Under the pieces are notes generated by a model. The model made no database searches, had not been told where the DNA came from, and saw only the letters and a program-made list of their open reading frames with translations. A DNA stretch of 64,000 nt from Ktedonospora formicarum (GTDB lineage Bacteria > Chloroflexota > Ktedonobacteria > Ktedonobacterales > Ktedonobacteraceae). Made by a program: the position numbers and the translations under genes. This document shows positions 10,190-21,000 of this stretch, in pieces. The DNA is taken from positions 310,001 to 374,000 of the forward strand of contig NZ_BNJF01000003.1 in assembly GCF_016587355.1 (NCBI RefSeq), written 5' to 3'. Every line of letters begins with the position of its first letter. Within the stretch, counting starts at the first letter, position 1.

Positions 10190-10654
10190 CAACAACAAAT
10201 TGACAATACCCTTTACACACAATTTCTAAGCATTGGGGCCAATGATCTGCTGCCCAAAATCGATCCCGCTACCTGCAAGATTGATAATCTTGAATTATCA
10301 CAGCAGCTTGCGGCGTTGGACCATAATCTGACTACGGTCATTCTGCCACAATTGTCGCAGGCTCTCGCCAGTACGCATGGTCGCATTCTGATGACGAATG
10401 CCTATACCCCTTTTCAGAATCTCTGCCCCCTTACCACTGCGTATATTGCGATTCTGAATCAGCACCTCGCCCGCGATATACAGGGATTTGGTACCCTGGT
10501 CGATGTCTTCACTGCTTTCGAAGGCGTCGTTACGCCCAATTCGCAGCTCTGTACTCTGACCTGGATGCACAGCGCACAACATGATATCCATCCAACAAGT
10601 GACGGTTATAAGCGCATCGCTGACGCTCTAACCGTGGCATATCGAAGAAGGTGA
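10190..10654 (+). pseudogene. SGNH/GDSL hydrolase, N-terminus lost
   Basis: An open frame just after a TAG at 10187 carries SGNH block III (FLSIGANDLLP) and the catalytic Asp-x-x-His block V (HDIHPTSDGYKRIADAL). Block I (GDS) with the nucleophilic serine is absent, so the gene is 5'-truncated at the edge of the pyrimidine-rich block. Intact relatives are lipases or esterases, often secreted. Confidence 0.7.
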
Positions 10655-10860
10655 ATTTATCGTTCCCTGGTTACAGCATGCTTCCAGAGAGCTATAATTT
10701 AAAGAGAAAATGTAATGAGGTAGCTGCCTAACGGCGGCGCACCTGACGAAAACAAAGAAGGGGAGTGCAGAGGGCGGTAATATGTAGGCGCATATTCTTT
10801 AGCGCGACCCCCTCTAGATTGCATGCTTAAATAGCCAACGGTCGGGAAGGAGAAGGCAAT

Positions 10861-11844
10861 ATGCGACTTCTCTTCATTGGGGATGTGATGCTGGGGCGGC
10901 TACTCAATGATGTTTTAACCAGAGAACCTCCCACCTACCCCTGGGGAGATACATTCTCTCTGTTTCAGCGGGCCGATACGCGCCTCTGTAACCTTGAATG
11001 CGCTCTGGCGGATCGAGGGACGCTCTGGAGGGCGACACCAAAGGTGTTTCATTTTCGTTCGGATGCAAAAAATGTAGAGGTGCTCAAGGTCGCTCGCATA
11101 ACTGCTACCTCGCTTGCCAATAATCATACGCTTGATTTCGGCTACGAAGGACTCTTTGAGACGCTGGATGTTTTGCGTGCCGCTGACATTATTACCGCTG
11201 GTGCCGGAAGAAACAAGACTGAGGCTTCCACAGTCGCGTTGTGGGAAGTTCAGGGGCAGAAGCTGGGTCTGATCGCGTTGACCGATAATCAGCCTGAGTG
11301 GGAGGCTACCGAAGCACAGGCTGGCGTGTGGTTTGTGCCTCTATTCTTGCAGGATGAGCGAGCTGAAGAACTGTTCGAGGTCGTGAGGAAGGCTAGGGAG
11401 GAGGTTGATCTGCTGATTGTGTCCGCGCATTGGGGACCAAATTGGGGTTATGTTCCTCCGACGAATCACGTTGCGTTTGCTCATGCTTTGATTGATGAGG
11501 GGGCCGATATTATTTTCGGTCATTCCGGTCATGTGGTGCGCGGAATCGAGTTGTATAAAGAGAGGCCGATTCTCTATTGCTCCGGTGATTTTATCGATGA
11601 TTATGCGGTCGATCCCGTTGAGCGCAACGATCTGAGTTTTGTGTTTCTGGTAGAGCGAGAAGGTCAGGCAATACGGGAATTGCGCCTCTATCCCACTGTC
11701 ATTCAAGACTTCCAGGCGCGACGGGCACATGATCCCGAGCGCGCGAAGATTGTGACGACGATGCAACGCTTGTGTATCGGGCTAGGCACGCCGACAACTT
11801 GGGATGAGCAGGATGAGTCTCTTGTGATTCGCTGTGGCGTTTAA
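10861..11844 (+). CDS. CapA-family metallophosphoesterase-like protein
   Basis: This 327-residue protein starts MRLLFIGDVMLGR, the first metal motif of the CapA/PgsA family. It has NLECALADRG, the LANNHTLDFG motif, VSAHWGPNWGYVPP and a GADIIFGHSGHVVRGIE metal motif. CapA-like proteins are linked to poly-gamma-glutamate or capsule anchoring and are related to calcineurin-like phosphoesterases. This one has no signal peptide, so it is probably cytoplasmic. A GGAAGGAGAAGG ribosome binding site precedes the ATG. Monocistronic, between remnants. Confidence 0.85.
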   Translation: MRLLFIGDVMLGRLLNDVLTREPPTYPWGDTFSLFQRADTRLCNLECALADRGTLWRATPKVFHFRSDAKNVEVLKVARITATSLANNHTLDFGYEGLFETLDVLRAADIITAGAGRNKTEASTVALWEVQGQKLGLIALTDNQPEWEATEAQAGVWFVPLFLQDERAEELFEVVRKAREEVDLLIVSAHWGPNWGYVPPTNHVAFAHALIDEGADIIFGHSGHVVRGIELYKERPILYCSGDFIDDYAVDPVERNDLSFVFLVEREGQAIRELRLYPTVIQDFQARRAHDPERAKIVTTMQRLCIGLGTPTTWDEQDESLVIRCGV

Positions 11845-11882
11845 GCGTTACCACGTGTGGTCCAGGTCAGACTGTTTCTCCT

Positions 11883-12055
11883 CTACTCTACTTCGGGCGG
11901 CTCGGTATGGATAGTGACAGTATCCAGGTAGGGATATGCCCGACGCAGTGCTCGCTTTATCTCTTCCGCCCAGATATGCACTTGACTCAACGGTGCCTGG
12001 GCATCGAAGGTAATGTGGAGCGTCACGTCCAGCGTGGCTGTCTCTACAGGATATT
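11883..12055 (-). pseudogene. C-terminal tail of a cation-diffusion-facilitator transporter
   Basis: The minus strand reads TATLDVTLHITFDAQAPLSQ, then HIWAEEIKRALRRAYPYLDTVTIHTEPPE and a stop. This is the cytoplasmic C-terminal domain of CDF metal exporters (His near the start, TIHTEP near the end). All membrane segments are missing because the IS6-like element begins exactly where the frame is cut. Too short to function. Confidence 0.65.
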
Positions 12056-12907
12056 GTCAACTTGGGAACGTAGCTGAACAATGTGCTAGAATAGCTTCAT
12101 GAAAACACATCCCACTGTTCCAAGCTGCAAAGGCTTTCGCTTCCCACCTGAAATTATCAGCCACGCAGTTTGGCTGTATTTCCGCTTCTCGCTCAGCTTT
12201 CGTGACGTCGAAGAGCTTCTGGCACAGCGCGGAATCGTGGTGACGTATGAAACCGTGCGTCAGCGGTGCCATCGATTTGGACACATATATGTCAACGAAC
12301 TGCGTCGTCTTCGGACGAAGACGGGAGACACATGGCATATGGACGAAGTGTACCTGAATATCAATGGCAAAACCCATTATTTGTGGAGAGCTGTTGATCA
12401 GGACAACAACGTGCTGGATATCCTCTCTAAAGCCGACGCAACAAGCATGCGGCCAAAAAGTTCTTCCGCAAGCCCCTCAGAAGGTTGCGATATGTCCCAC
12501 GAGTGATTATTACCGATAAATTGAAGGGCTATAGTGCAGCCAAACGCGAGCTCCTGCTTGGCGTGGAGCATCGGCAGCACAAAGGATTGAACAATCGAGC
12601 GGGGAACCCTCATCAGCCCGCACGACCGCGAGAGAAGAAGATGCAAACATTCAAATCAGCCAATCTGGCACAATGCTTTCTTTCCGCGTTCGGTCCCATC
12701 AGTGGGTATTTCCAACCGCGAAGGCCCGTTTGCGTGCACAAGAATATCGTGGCACGTTATAGGGCCGAATTCCAACAATGAAACGCGGGTGACTGGGGTA
12801 AAGCTGGTCTCATAACCGCAGAAACTTGCCCATCTCTCATCGCCCTTTAACGCCTCTCCTTGTTATAACTCATAAATATATTTTATTCTCGCGAACAAGT
12901 TGACAAT
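12053..12907 (+). mobile_element. IS6-family-like insertion sequence (copy 1)
   Basis: 12-bp inverted repeats (ATTGTCAACTTG at 12053-12064 and its complement at 12896-12907) enclose one frameshifted transposase. Length about 855 bp, normal for IS6. The insertion truncated a cation-efflux gene on its left. Confidence 0.8.
12099..12781 (+). pseudogene. IS6-family transposase, frameshifted
   Basis: The N-terminal half (12099-12430) has the SFRDVEELLAQRGI helix-turn-helix, TWHMDEVYL (first Asp) and YLWRAVDQDNNVLDIL (second Asp). A one-base indel near 12432 shifts the rest (SRRNKHAAKKFFRK, RYVPRVIITDKLKGY) into another frame to 12781, where the catalytic Glu region lies. Related fragments sit at 21367 and 25811. 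Confidence 0.85.
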
Positions 12908-12931
12908 GCCTGCTGGAATGAAAAGCAATGC

Positions 12932-14125
12932 CTATTTGGCTGGTGTAAAAAGAAGTTGGCTCAGCACGAGCGCGCCAGCCCCACGTGTCCAGCTTTCATA
13001 GCCCGACCAGGGTTCAAGAATGATTGGTAGCGAGCTAGCAAGCCGGGAAAAGGCTTGCTCCTGGAGCATTTGCAGGGTAGGATCGAAAAAGCGTTCACCA
13101 TATTCGATACCTTCACCAGTGATAATAATGCATTCGGGATTGAAGAGATTGACGATATTGGCCAGGCCCGCGCCAAACAGACGGCCAGCTTTCCGGAGTG
13201 CCAGGCTCGCCATCTGGTCGTCGGGCGGACTCTGGAGCAACTGCTCAAGCGTTGGTTCTGACTGCGAGAAGCCCCCTGCTTGGAGCAATTCGCTGTAGGT
13301 AGCGATAATTCCCCGGTGTGCGACATACTCTTCCAGGCAGCCGCGGTTACCACATTCGCAGCGCCTGCCGTCCACGACAGCGACCGTATGTCCAAATTCA
13401 CCAGCACCACCGGTAGAACCACTATACATCTCGCCGTTAAGCACGATTCCCAGACCCAAGCCACGCCCTAGTGCGACTGTGAGAAAGTTCTGATAGGTCT
13501 GTCCCCGCCCAAAGAGATTTTCATAACAGGAGATACAGCTCACATTACTACTCACCAGAACCGGCATGTGGAGGTATTCGGATAGCAGTGGGCCGAGCGC
13601 GAAATTGTGCCAGCCCAGTTGCCAGGAATCCACGCAGATGCCATTTTGGCTATCGACATAACCAGAGACTGCACACCCTATGCCAATAATGTTCTCGCAC
13701 GTGACTTGGTTCTGACTGATCAATTCCTCCACCAGTTTCCCGATACATACGATCGTGTGCTCGCTCTGCTCGGCGAGATTGAGATTCCAGTGTAACGAAG
13801 CAATGATCGAGCCGTGTAGATTGATGATTGAACCGACAGTTTCATATTCGCGGATCATCAAGCCAATCGCGTAGCTATCAGCTGGATTGAGTGCGAGCAG
13901 TGCAGGGCGGCGTCCACGCAGCGCGTTAGCCGTGCCTTTCTCAATGATCAGTCCACGTTCGCTCAGTTTGTTCGTCAGGGCAAGCACAGTAGCTGGACTC
14001 AGGCCGGATGCTGTAGAAAGAGTAGGACGGGAAATTTCCCCGTTCAGGCGAATGAGGTTCAACAAGCGATGCAGATTGTTATCGCGCAGGCTTTTGTTGG
14101 CGGTTAATATTGTATCTGGCTGCAT
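12932..14125 (-). CDS. ROK-family transcriptional repressor
   Basis: This 397-residue protein has an N-terminal winged helix (RPTLSTASGLSPATVLALTNKL, residues about 33-55) and a ROK domain with the zinc-binding CECGNRGCLEEYV motif (about residue 260) and a GAGEFGHT motif. ROK repressors such as NagC and XylR sense sugars and leave DNA when bound. It is divergent from a sugar ABC transporter and beta-galactosidase cluster, which it probably controls through the three A/T palindromes between them, one of which lies just before its own start. Confidence 0.9.
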   Translation of the reverse strand: MQPDTILTANKSLRDNNLHRLLNLIRLNGEISRPTLSTASGLSPATVLALTNKLSERGLIIEKGTANALRGRRPALLALNPADSYAIGLMIREYETVGSIINLHGSIIASLHWNLNLAEQSEHTIVCIGKLVEELISQNQVTCENIIGIGCAVSGYVDSQNGICVDSWQLGWHNFALGPLLSEYLHMPVLVSSNVSCISCYENLFGRGQTYQNFLTVALGRGLGLGIVLNGEMYSGSTGGAGEFGHTVAVVDGRRCECGNRGCLEEYVAHRGIIATYSELLQAGGFSQSEPTLEQLLQSPPDDQMASLALRKAGRLFGAGLANIVNLFNPECIIITGEGIEYGERFFDPTLQMLQEQAFSRLASSLPIILEPWSGYESWTRGAGALVLSQLLFTPAK

Positions 14126-14145
14126 AGCAGGCCCTCTTCTCCCGG

Positions 14146-14173
14146 ATTTATTTTATGCGATAGTAAAATAAAT
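14146..14173. promoter_or_regulatory. ROK operator candidate 1
   Basis: Perfect palindrome: ATTTATTTTA and TAAAATAAAT around an 8-base spacer. It lies 21 bases before the ROK gene start, so it could give autoregulation. Confidence 0.6.
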
Positions 14174-14240
14174 ATAGAAGTTCAGGAGCATTTTTGTCAA
14201 GGGGAAGGGCTACGCCGGAGAGTCATCTACCAGCCTTCTT

Positions 14241-14290
14241 GACAAGCCTTCTCTCTGAACGTATTTTTATTTTACACACTAAATAAATTA
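14241..14290 (+). promoter_or_regulatory. Promoter plus operator candidate 2
   Basis: A TTGACA box lies near 14240, followed after about 17 bases by an A/T-rich TATTTT box. The palindrome TTTATTTTA/TAAATAAAT (14266-14288, 5-base spacer) overlaps the -10 region. It drives transcription toward the ABC transporter genes. Confidence 0.5.
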
Positions 14291-14489
14291 ATTGGGAGCA
14301 GAGAAGAATAAAAACCTGGAATGCACGGGCTGCTTGTGCAGAGAAGCTGAAAGGAAGTATCCTGGCAAAAATTTTCAGATCTTGGAAAATTTGCTGCGCT
14401 TTCCACTTGACAAACCTCCTCTATAAACCTATATTTTATTTACATACTAAATAAATTAATTGGGAGCAGAGAAGAATAAAAACCTGGAA
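14279..14489 (+). repeat. Duplicated leader of the sugar operon
   Basis: About 43 bases beginning CTAAATAAATTAATTGGGAG are repeated almost perfectly at 14279-14321 and 14447-14489. A further related pair (about 47 bases, starting ATGCAC and running through GCAGAGAAG) lies at 14321 and again at about 14718, just before the lipoprotein start. The region from 14240 to the gene therefore looks like an imperfect tandem duplication of promoter, operator and leader. Confidence 0.7.
14408..14457 (+). promoter_or_regulatory. Promoter plus operator candidate 3
   Basis: TTGACA near 14408, 17-base spacer, TATATT, then the perfect palindrome TTTATTTA/TAAATAAA (14435-14455, spacer CATAC). This is the second copy of the same promoter-operator unit 168 bases downstream, and the best promoter for the sugar operon. 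Confidence 0.6.
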
Positions 14490-14762
14490 AGAGTGAGAAC
14501 CGTTCTCTTTTGAAGCGGTGTCGGCAGTGAGAAAGGGTAGCCAGTCCTTTCAAGTTAGGTACATCGTGGTAGAGCAATCTTCCTGTTGCTTACCCAGTGG
14601 CGTGATGCAAGCACATATGGACAAGCATTTGTCCAGTTAGTATGTAGCACAGAGAATCTGTGGTCACCAGAACATAAAGTTATTTTTGTAACTTGATGCG
14701 CATCCTCCTGGCAGGAGGAATGCACGAGTTGCTTATGCAGAGAAGCAGAAAGGTTCCTGGCA

Positions 14763-16094
14763 ATGAATATGCCCACGAAACAGACTCCTCCCCTTTTCCC
14801 CCGCCGACGTTTTTTACAGGTCTCGGGCGCTACAGTGATGAGCGCTGCATTCCTGGCTGCCTGTGGTGGGAGCTTCAGTGGCTCCGGAAATAATTCAAGC
14901 AAAACTATTACAATTTGGGCCTGGGATGATAACTTCAACGTCAAAGCGGCCAACGAGGCGAAAGCGCTGTATCTCAAAAACAATCCAGGTGTGACGGTGA
15001 ATGTGGTGAGTATGGCACAGGCCGATATTGTGCAAAAATTGAATACCGCCCTATCTTCTGGCGCATATAACGGCCTGCCAAACATCGTCCTCATTGAGGA
15101 TTATCGCATCCAGGGCTATCTCGCCTCTTATCCAGGCCAACTGAAAGATCTTTCTTCGATTGTGAATAAAGCGAATTTTTCGCCTTATAAAGTGAACGTG
15201 ATGTCCCAGGAAAATAAGCTCTACGGCGTTCCGTTTGATAGCGGTGTTACGGCTTTGTTCTACCGCACTGATTACATTCAAGCAGCCGGTTATACTCAGG
15301 CAGATATGCAGAACCTTACCTGGGACAAATACATCGAAATTGGGAAGGCGGTCAAGGCGAAAACTGGCAAATCTATGTTGACGTTAGATCCTACCGATCT
15401 GGGTCAAATCCGTATGATGATGCAGTCTGCCGGCTCCTGGTATGTCAAGCCGGATGGGAAAACCGTTGATATATCCGGCAACACGGTTTTGAAAGAATCC
15501 ATCCTCACCTATAAAAAGATCGTCGATGCTGGTATTTCAACTCAGGTTTCAGGTTGGAATCCGTTCGTCTCGGCCTTTCAGAGTGGTAATGTTGCTTCCG
15601 TCCCGACTGGCTGTTGGATTGCTCTGACGGTTGCCTCCGCCAAGGATCAAAGTGGAAAATGGGCGGTAGCGGCGCTCCCGAGACTGGGAAATGTTCCCAA
15701 TTCAGTGAACGCATCTAATCTTGGTGGTGCAGGCTGGTATGTGTTGGACAAGGTTGGCGACTCAGCCCTTGCTGCCGACTTCCTGGCCAAAACGTTTGCC
15801 TCCGACACCGCCCTGATAAATAATCTTGCTACAGACATCAATCTGGTCAGCACCATGACAGCAGCGGGTTCCCTGTCAAATTATCAAAAAAGCGAGGCAT
15901 TCTTCGGCGGGCAGAAAATCATGCAAGATTTCTCTGTATGGATGGGAAAGATTCCCCCTGTCAACTATGGCCTTTTTACCTATGCGATTGAAAGCACCAT
16001 GACATCGGCTGTTCAATCCATTGTCCACGGTGCGAATATCGACGTGGCGCTGAAGAATGAACAAACGCAAGCGGTAGCCGCCACCGCGCAATAA
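14763..16094 (+). CDS. Sugar ABC transporter substrate-binding lipoprotein
   Basis: 443 residues. The N-terminus has a twin-arginine-like RRRFLQVSG, a hydrophobic stretch and a lipobox (LAAC, about residue 34), so the mature protein is probably lipid-anchored outside the membrane. The body is a family 1 (MalE-like) binding fold: TITIWAWDDNFNVKAANE, LPNIVLIEDY, YGVPFDSGVTALFYRTDYI and a late GGAGWYVL. The substrate is probably a galactoside or oligosaccharide, judging from the lacZ downstream. First gene of the operon. The ribosome binding site is weak (AAAGG 12 bases before the ATG). Confidence 0.9.
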   Translation: MNMPTKQTPPLFPRRRFLQVSGATVMSAAFLAACGGSFSGSGNNSSKTITIWAWDDNFNVKAANEAKALYLKNNPGVTVNVVSMAQADIVQKLNTALSSGAYNGLPNIVLIEDYRIQGYLASYPGQLKDLSSIVNKANFSPYKVNVMSQENKLYGVPFDSGVTALFYRTDYIQAAGYTQADMQNLTWDKYIEIGKAVKAKTGKSMLTLDPTDLGQIRMMMQSAGSWYVKPDGKTVDISGNTVLKESILTYKKIVDAGISTQVSGWNPFVSAFQSGNVASVPTGCWIALTVASAKDQSGKWAVAALPRLGNVPNSVNASNLGGAGWYVLDKVGDSALAADFLAKTFASDTALINNLATDINLVSTMTAAGSLSNYQKSEAFFGGQKIMQDFSVWMGKIPPVNYGLFTYAIESTMTSAVQSIVHGANIDVALKNEQTQAVAATAQ

Positions 16095-16201
16095 GATGTT
16101 TCTGTAACATGTAGAAACATGTGGAAGACGGATATTTGCCAATGAATAAGCGGCAAATAGCCGCCTTTCATTTAATCGGGGGTGCTCAATTGGGATCAAT
16201 A

Positions 16202-17131
16202 ATGAAATCCGACACATCAAAAATGAAATTCGGCACATCAAAAGTGAAATCCGGCAGTGCATCAAGAAGACAAAATCGTTGGGGTTGGGCCTTTGTTTCC
16301 ATAAGTTCTCTGTTGATCATCATCTTTGTTTTCTATCCCATGGCTCAGGCATTTGTCATGTCCCTGATGTCGGGGATGGGGAGTATGTTGACCTTTACCG
16401 GTTTTAGCAATTATACCAGGCTTGCAACTGATACGATCTTCAAAGAGGCATTGTTCAACACCCTGATGTATCTGGTTATTCAGGTGCCAATCATGCTGAT
16501 CCTTGCTCTGATCATTTCAGTTATGCTCAATGATAGAACGCTACGCTTCCGGGGCATTTTTCGAACAGCGATCTTTCTTCCGTGTGTGACTTCGTTAGTC
16601 GCCTATTCCCTGATTATGAAAAGCGTATTCTCCAATACCGGGCTAATGAATCAGATCATGCTAAATCTGCATCTGATTTCCCAACCCATTTCTTGGGTGA
16701 CCGACCCGTTTTGGGCCAAAGTTTTGATCATCATTTCCATTACATGGAGATGGACGGGCTACAATACGATCTTCTATCTCTCTGGCTTGCAGAATATAGA
16801 ACCCAGCATCTACGAGGCGGCTGAGATTGATGGGGCCAATGCGATCCAGAAATTTTTCGGCGTGACCATTCCACTGTTAAAACCGATTATCTTGTTTACC
16901 GCTATCACTTCCACGATTGGCACGCTGCAGTTGTTTGATGAAGTGCAGAATATTACTGGGGGCGGACCGGCTAATGCAACGCTTAGTATTTCACAGTACA
17001 TTTACAACCTGTGTTTTAAGTTTTCACCGAATTTCGGTTATGCATCCGCGATTGCGTATGTCGTTGTGGCCATGATCGTTTTGCTGTCCCTGTTTCAGTT
17101 TATTGTGGGAGGAGATAAGCGCGATGCATAA
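16202..17131 (+). CDS. Sugar ABC transporter permease (MalF/UgpA type)
   Basis: Six predicted membrane helices, beginning with WAFVSISSLLIIIFVFYPMA. The cytoplasmic EAA loop is clear (EAAEIDGANAIQKFFGVTIP). I prefer ATG 16202 because the first helix follows closely; ATG 16142 is possible. The N-terminal coding DNA has a threefold repeat of an ATGAAATCCG(GC)-like unit giving KSDTSKMKFGTSKVKSGS. The 3' end overlaps the next permease by 8 bases. Together with 17124-17957 it forms the membrane channel. The ATPase subunit is not encoded here, so a shared MsmK-like ATPase elsewhere is implied. Confidence 0.9.
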   Translation: MKSDTSKMKFGTSKVKSGSASRRQNRWGWAFVSISSLLIIIFVFYPMAQAFVMSLMSGMGSMLTFTGFSNYTRLATDTIFKEALFNTLMYLVIQVPIMLILALIISVMLNDRTLRFRGIFRTAIFLPCVTSLVAYSLIMKSVFSNTGLMNQIMLNLHLISQPISWVTDPFWAKVLIIISITWRWTGYNTIFYLSGLQNIEPSIYEAAEIDGANAIQKFFGVTIPLLKPIILFTAITSTIGTLQLFDEVQNITGGGPANATLSISQYIYNLCFKFSPNFGYASAIAYVVVAMIVLLSLFQFIVGGDKRDA

Positions 17132-17957
17132 ATATGTTTCCAAAATTTCTAAATACCTTTTTCTTCTCATTGTTTCTGTCATTTCGATTTTCCCGTTTTT
17201 CTGGATGATCATCGGCGCAACGAATACGACTGTGGCGATTAACCGCACTACGCTTCTGCCAGGCACAAATCTGCTGACCAATCTGACCAATCTGTTTACT
17301 TCCGATCTCGGGTTTGTCAACTCGCTGGAAAACTCGGCTGTGATCGCGCTGGTGGCTACCTTCATGGCGCTGCTGCTCTCCTCTCTTGCTGGCTACGGAT
17401 TTGAAACGTATCGCAGCAAAAAACGAGATGCGCTTTTTAATGTACTGCTTCTCTCTATGATGGTGCCGTTCTCTGCCCTCATGATCCCGTTATTTCGGCT
17501 GTTCAGTTCATTCAATAACAGCGGGCTGAGTTTCATTGGCCTGGACTCCCTACCAGCTGTAATTATTCCGACCCTGTCTACCGCCTTCCTGGTGTTCTTC
17601 TTCCGTCAAAGCACGAAGGCCTTTCCAAAAGATATTCTTGAAGCTGCGCGAATCGATGGATTGAGTGAAATGGGGATCTTCTTCAGGATGTATATGCCGG
17701 TAATGAAATCCACCTTTGCCGCTGCCGCGATTATCACGTTTATGGCCAGCTGGAACAGTTATCTCTGGCCGTTGGTCGCTTTGCTGTCTCCGGATAATAG
17801 AACCGTTCCGCTGATCCTTTCGACGATGGGGGCATCCTACACCCCGGATTACGGCATGATTATGGCTGGCATCGTCATCGCAACCATCCCGACTGCCCTG
17901 ATCTTTTTCCTGATGCAGAAACAGTTTGTACAGGGCATGATTGGTTCCGTCAAATAG
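17124..17957 (+). CDS. Sugar ABC transporter permease (MalG/UgpE type)
   Basis: About 277 residues with six membrane helices, starting FLLIVSVISIFPFFWMIIGA, and the EAA loop EAARIDGLSEMGIFFRMYMP. The start ATG 17124 overlaps the upstream stop and follows a GGAGGAGATAAG ribosome binding site, so translation is coupled. Partner of the preceding permease. Confidence 0.92.
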   Translation: MHKYVSKISKYLFLLIVSVISIFPFFWMIIGATNTTVAINRTTLLPGTNLLTNLTNLFTSDLGFVNSLENSAVIALVATFMALLLSSLAGYGFETYRSKKRDALFNVLLLSMMVPFSALMIPLFRLFSSFNNSGLSFIGLDSLPAVIIPTLSTAFLVFFFRQSTKAFPKDILEAARIDGLSEMGIFFRMYMPVMKSTFAAAAIITFMASWNSYLWPLVALLSPDNRTVPLILSTMGASYTPDYGMIMAGIVIATIPTALIFFLMQKQFVQGMIGSVK

Positions 17958-18028
17958 ATATTGTCGCTCCTGTTGCCAAGCAAGAGCATTGCGCTATGAT
18001 AATTTTAAGTTAAGAACTGTTGAAGATT

Positions 18029-21000
18029 ATGAATGCTGAAAAACCAACTTTATCCTGGTTGAGTGACCCTCGCGTGTTTGAAGTGAATCGACAGGAAGCG
18101 CATTCCGACCACCGGTTCTATACGAACGTGGAAGAAGCCCTGCAGGATCGGGAAATGACCTTGAAACAGAGCCTGAATGGAAGATGGAACTTCTGCTTTG
18201 CGCAGAATCCGAAGCAGCGCCCCCGTGATTTTTATCGGGAAGACTACAACTGCGCCGGATGGGGAACGATTGAAGTCCCCGGTCATATCCAGTTACAGGG
18301 ATGGGACAAGTGCCAGTATATCAATACCATGTATCCATGGGATGGGCATAGCGAGCTGCGCCCCCCGGAGGTTTCGGAAGCATACAATCCCGTTGGCAGC
18401 TATGTGAAAGAATTTGAACTGAAGCCTGAACTGAAAAATCAGCAGGTATATCTGTCTTTTCAGGGCGTAGAAACGGCTTTTTACGTTTGGGTGAACGGCA
18501 GTTTTATTGGGTATAGCGAAGACAGCTCTACTCCGGCCGAATTTGACATTACTCAGTTTCTTCACGACAACACAAACCGCGTCGCTGTGGAAGTCTATAA
18601 GCGAAGTAGTGCGAGCTGGATTGAAGATCAGGATTTTTGGCGTTTTTCCGGCATATTCCGCGAGGTGTATCTTTATACCGTGCCAAAGGCGCATGTTCAC
18701 GACCTCGGTATTACAACCGACCTGGCAAGCGGCTATACCGCTGCAACGCTGAATGTAAGGATGAGGCTTCAATTGGAAGGAGCGGGCAGCGTATTTGCCG
18801 ATCTGATTTTACAGGATGACAGAGGCCGAACCATAGCTGCCCTTATGAACACGGCCTGTGGGGAAGATATGAATCTTTCTCTGCCTGTGAAGGAGCCCCG
18901 ATTATGGAGTGCGGAGAATCCATATCTGTACCGCCTGCTGATCCATCTGTATGGTCAGGACGGAAAAACTCTGGAAGCCGTATTGCAAAAAGTTGGTTTC
19001 CGCGAATTCAGGATGATTGATCAGATCATGTGTTTGAATGGGAAGCGGATCGTGTTTAAAGGCGTGAACCGGCATGAGTTTGACTGCCGTCGCGGCCGAG
19101 CCATTTCCAAAGAAGATATGCTCTGGGACATCCGCTTTTTAAAAAGGAATAACATCAACGCCGTACGCACCAGCCACTACCCAAATCAGAGCGAGTGGTA
19201 TCGCCTGTGCGATGAATACGGCATTTACCTGATCGACGAAACGAATCTGGAAAGCCACGGTTCATGGCAGAAAATGGGAAAAGTTGACCCAGACTGGGTT
19301 GTGCCTGGCGATCGAGAAGACTGGCTTGATGCGGTGCTGGACCGCGCAAAATCCATGCTGGAACGTGACAAAAATCACCCCTCGGTGCTCATCTGGTCGT
19401 GCGGCAACGAAAGCTTCGGCGGGCTGGATATCTTTAAAATGTCGCAGTACTTCAGGGAAACAGACCCGACCCGTCTGGTACATTACGAAGGGATTTTTCG
19501 CGACCGGCGATACAACGGAACCAGCGATATGGAAAGCCGCATGTATGCGAAGCCGCGGGAGATTGAAGACTATTTGCAAACCGATCCAGAAAAACCTTTC
19601 ATCAGTTGCGAATATATGCACGCCATGGGAAACTCCTGCGGTGGTATGCACCTTTACACAGAACTGGAGGAGAAATACCCGAAGTATCAGGGTGGGTTTA
19701 TCTGGGATTATATCGATCAGGCGATTCTGACGAAAGATGATTCCGGCAGGGAAAAGATGGCCTATGGTGGGGATTTTGACGATCGAGCAACGGATTATGC
19801 TTTCTGCACGAACGGAATAGTGTATCCCCAGCGGGAGCCCTCACCCAAGGTGCAGGAAGTCAAATTCCTGTATCAGAACCTAAAACTGCTTCCCGATGAA
19901 AAGGGCGTTCTTATAAAAAACCAAAACCTGTTTGTTTCTACTGATGAATATTATCTAGAATATTCCCTGCTTCGTAACGGCGAAGCGATATTTTCAGCTA
20001 CCATGGACTGCCCCATGCCCGCCGGGGCAGAGCAGTATTTTGCGCTGCGGCTGCCGGAACTTCGGCAGAGTGGGGAATACGCACTGAACTGTTCCCTCCG
20101 GCACAGAACGGCAAATCTCTGGACAGAACAGGGCTATGAACAGGCGTTCGGTATGTATGTGTGGACAGTCGCTGGAATGGAGCCGGAACAAACACAATCT
20201 CTGCCGTTGACCGTAGTACATGGTGACGTAAATATCGGAGTGCACGGTAAGGACTTTTCCGTCTTGTTTTCCCTACAGGAGGGCGGAATCGTATCCCTGC
20301 GTAAACACGGTGAGGAGTTCATTACTCGCCCCCTAGACCGTTTTACTGGCGCGCCGCGACCGACAATGACCGAGGTAACGGCTACCCGTTCCGCTGCGCG
20401 ATCTGGTACGCCGCCAGCGCATGCCAGAGATATTGCGACGCAAAAGTGTCGGAGGAATCAGGCTACGTAACGGTAACCTACTCTTATCAGCTTCCAACGC
20501 CGGTTCCTGTGATGGTGACGGTCTCCTATACCGTGCGACCGGATGGAACAATCCTCATTCAGGCAAAATATCCGGGGAGCCCCAATTTGCCAGAACTGCC
20601 GGTATTCGGGCTTAGCTTTCGAGTCAAAGCAAAATATCATCGTTTTCGGTGGTACGGTATGGGGCCGGACGAAAACTACATCGACCGCGTTCATGGAGCA
20701 CGTTTGGGTATTTTCGAGAGCACGGCTCAGGAAAACCTTTCGCAGTACATTGTTCCTCAGGAATGCGGGAATCGCACCGGTGTACGCTGGGCACAAGTAA
20801 CCGCGGACAAGGGCCTGGGCCTGCGTTTTGTGGCCGTGGACGCGCCGTTCGAGCTGGGGGTGCTTCCATACACGCCGTTTGAATTGGAAAACGCGCTTCA
20901 CCGTGAGGAGCTACCCGAGCCAAACTACACGGTGATCAATATCATGGCAAAACAGATGGGTGTCGGCGGAGACGACAGCTTTGGCGCTCCGGTGCATGAC

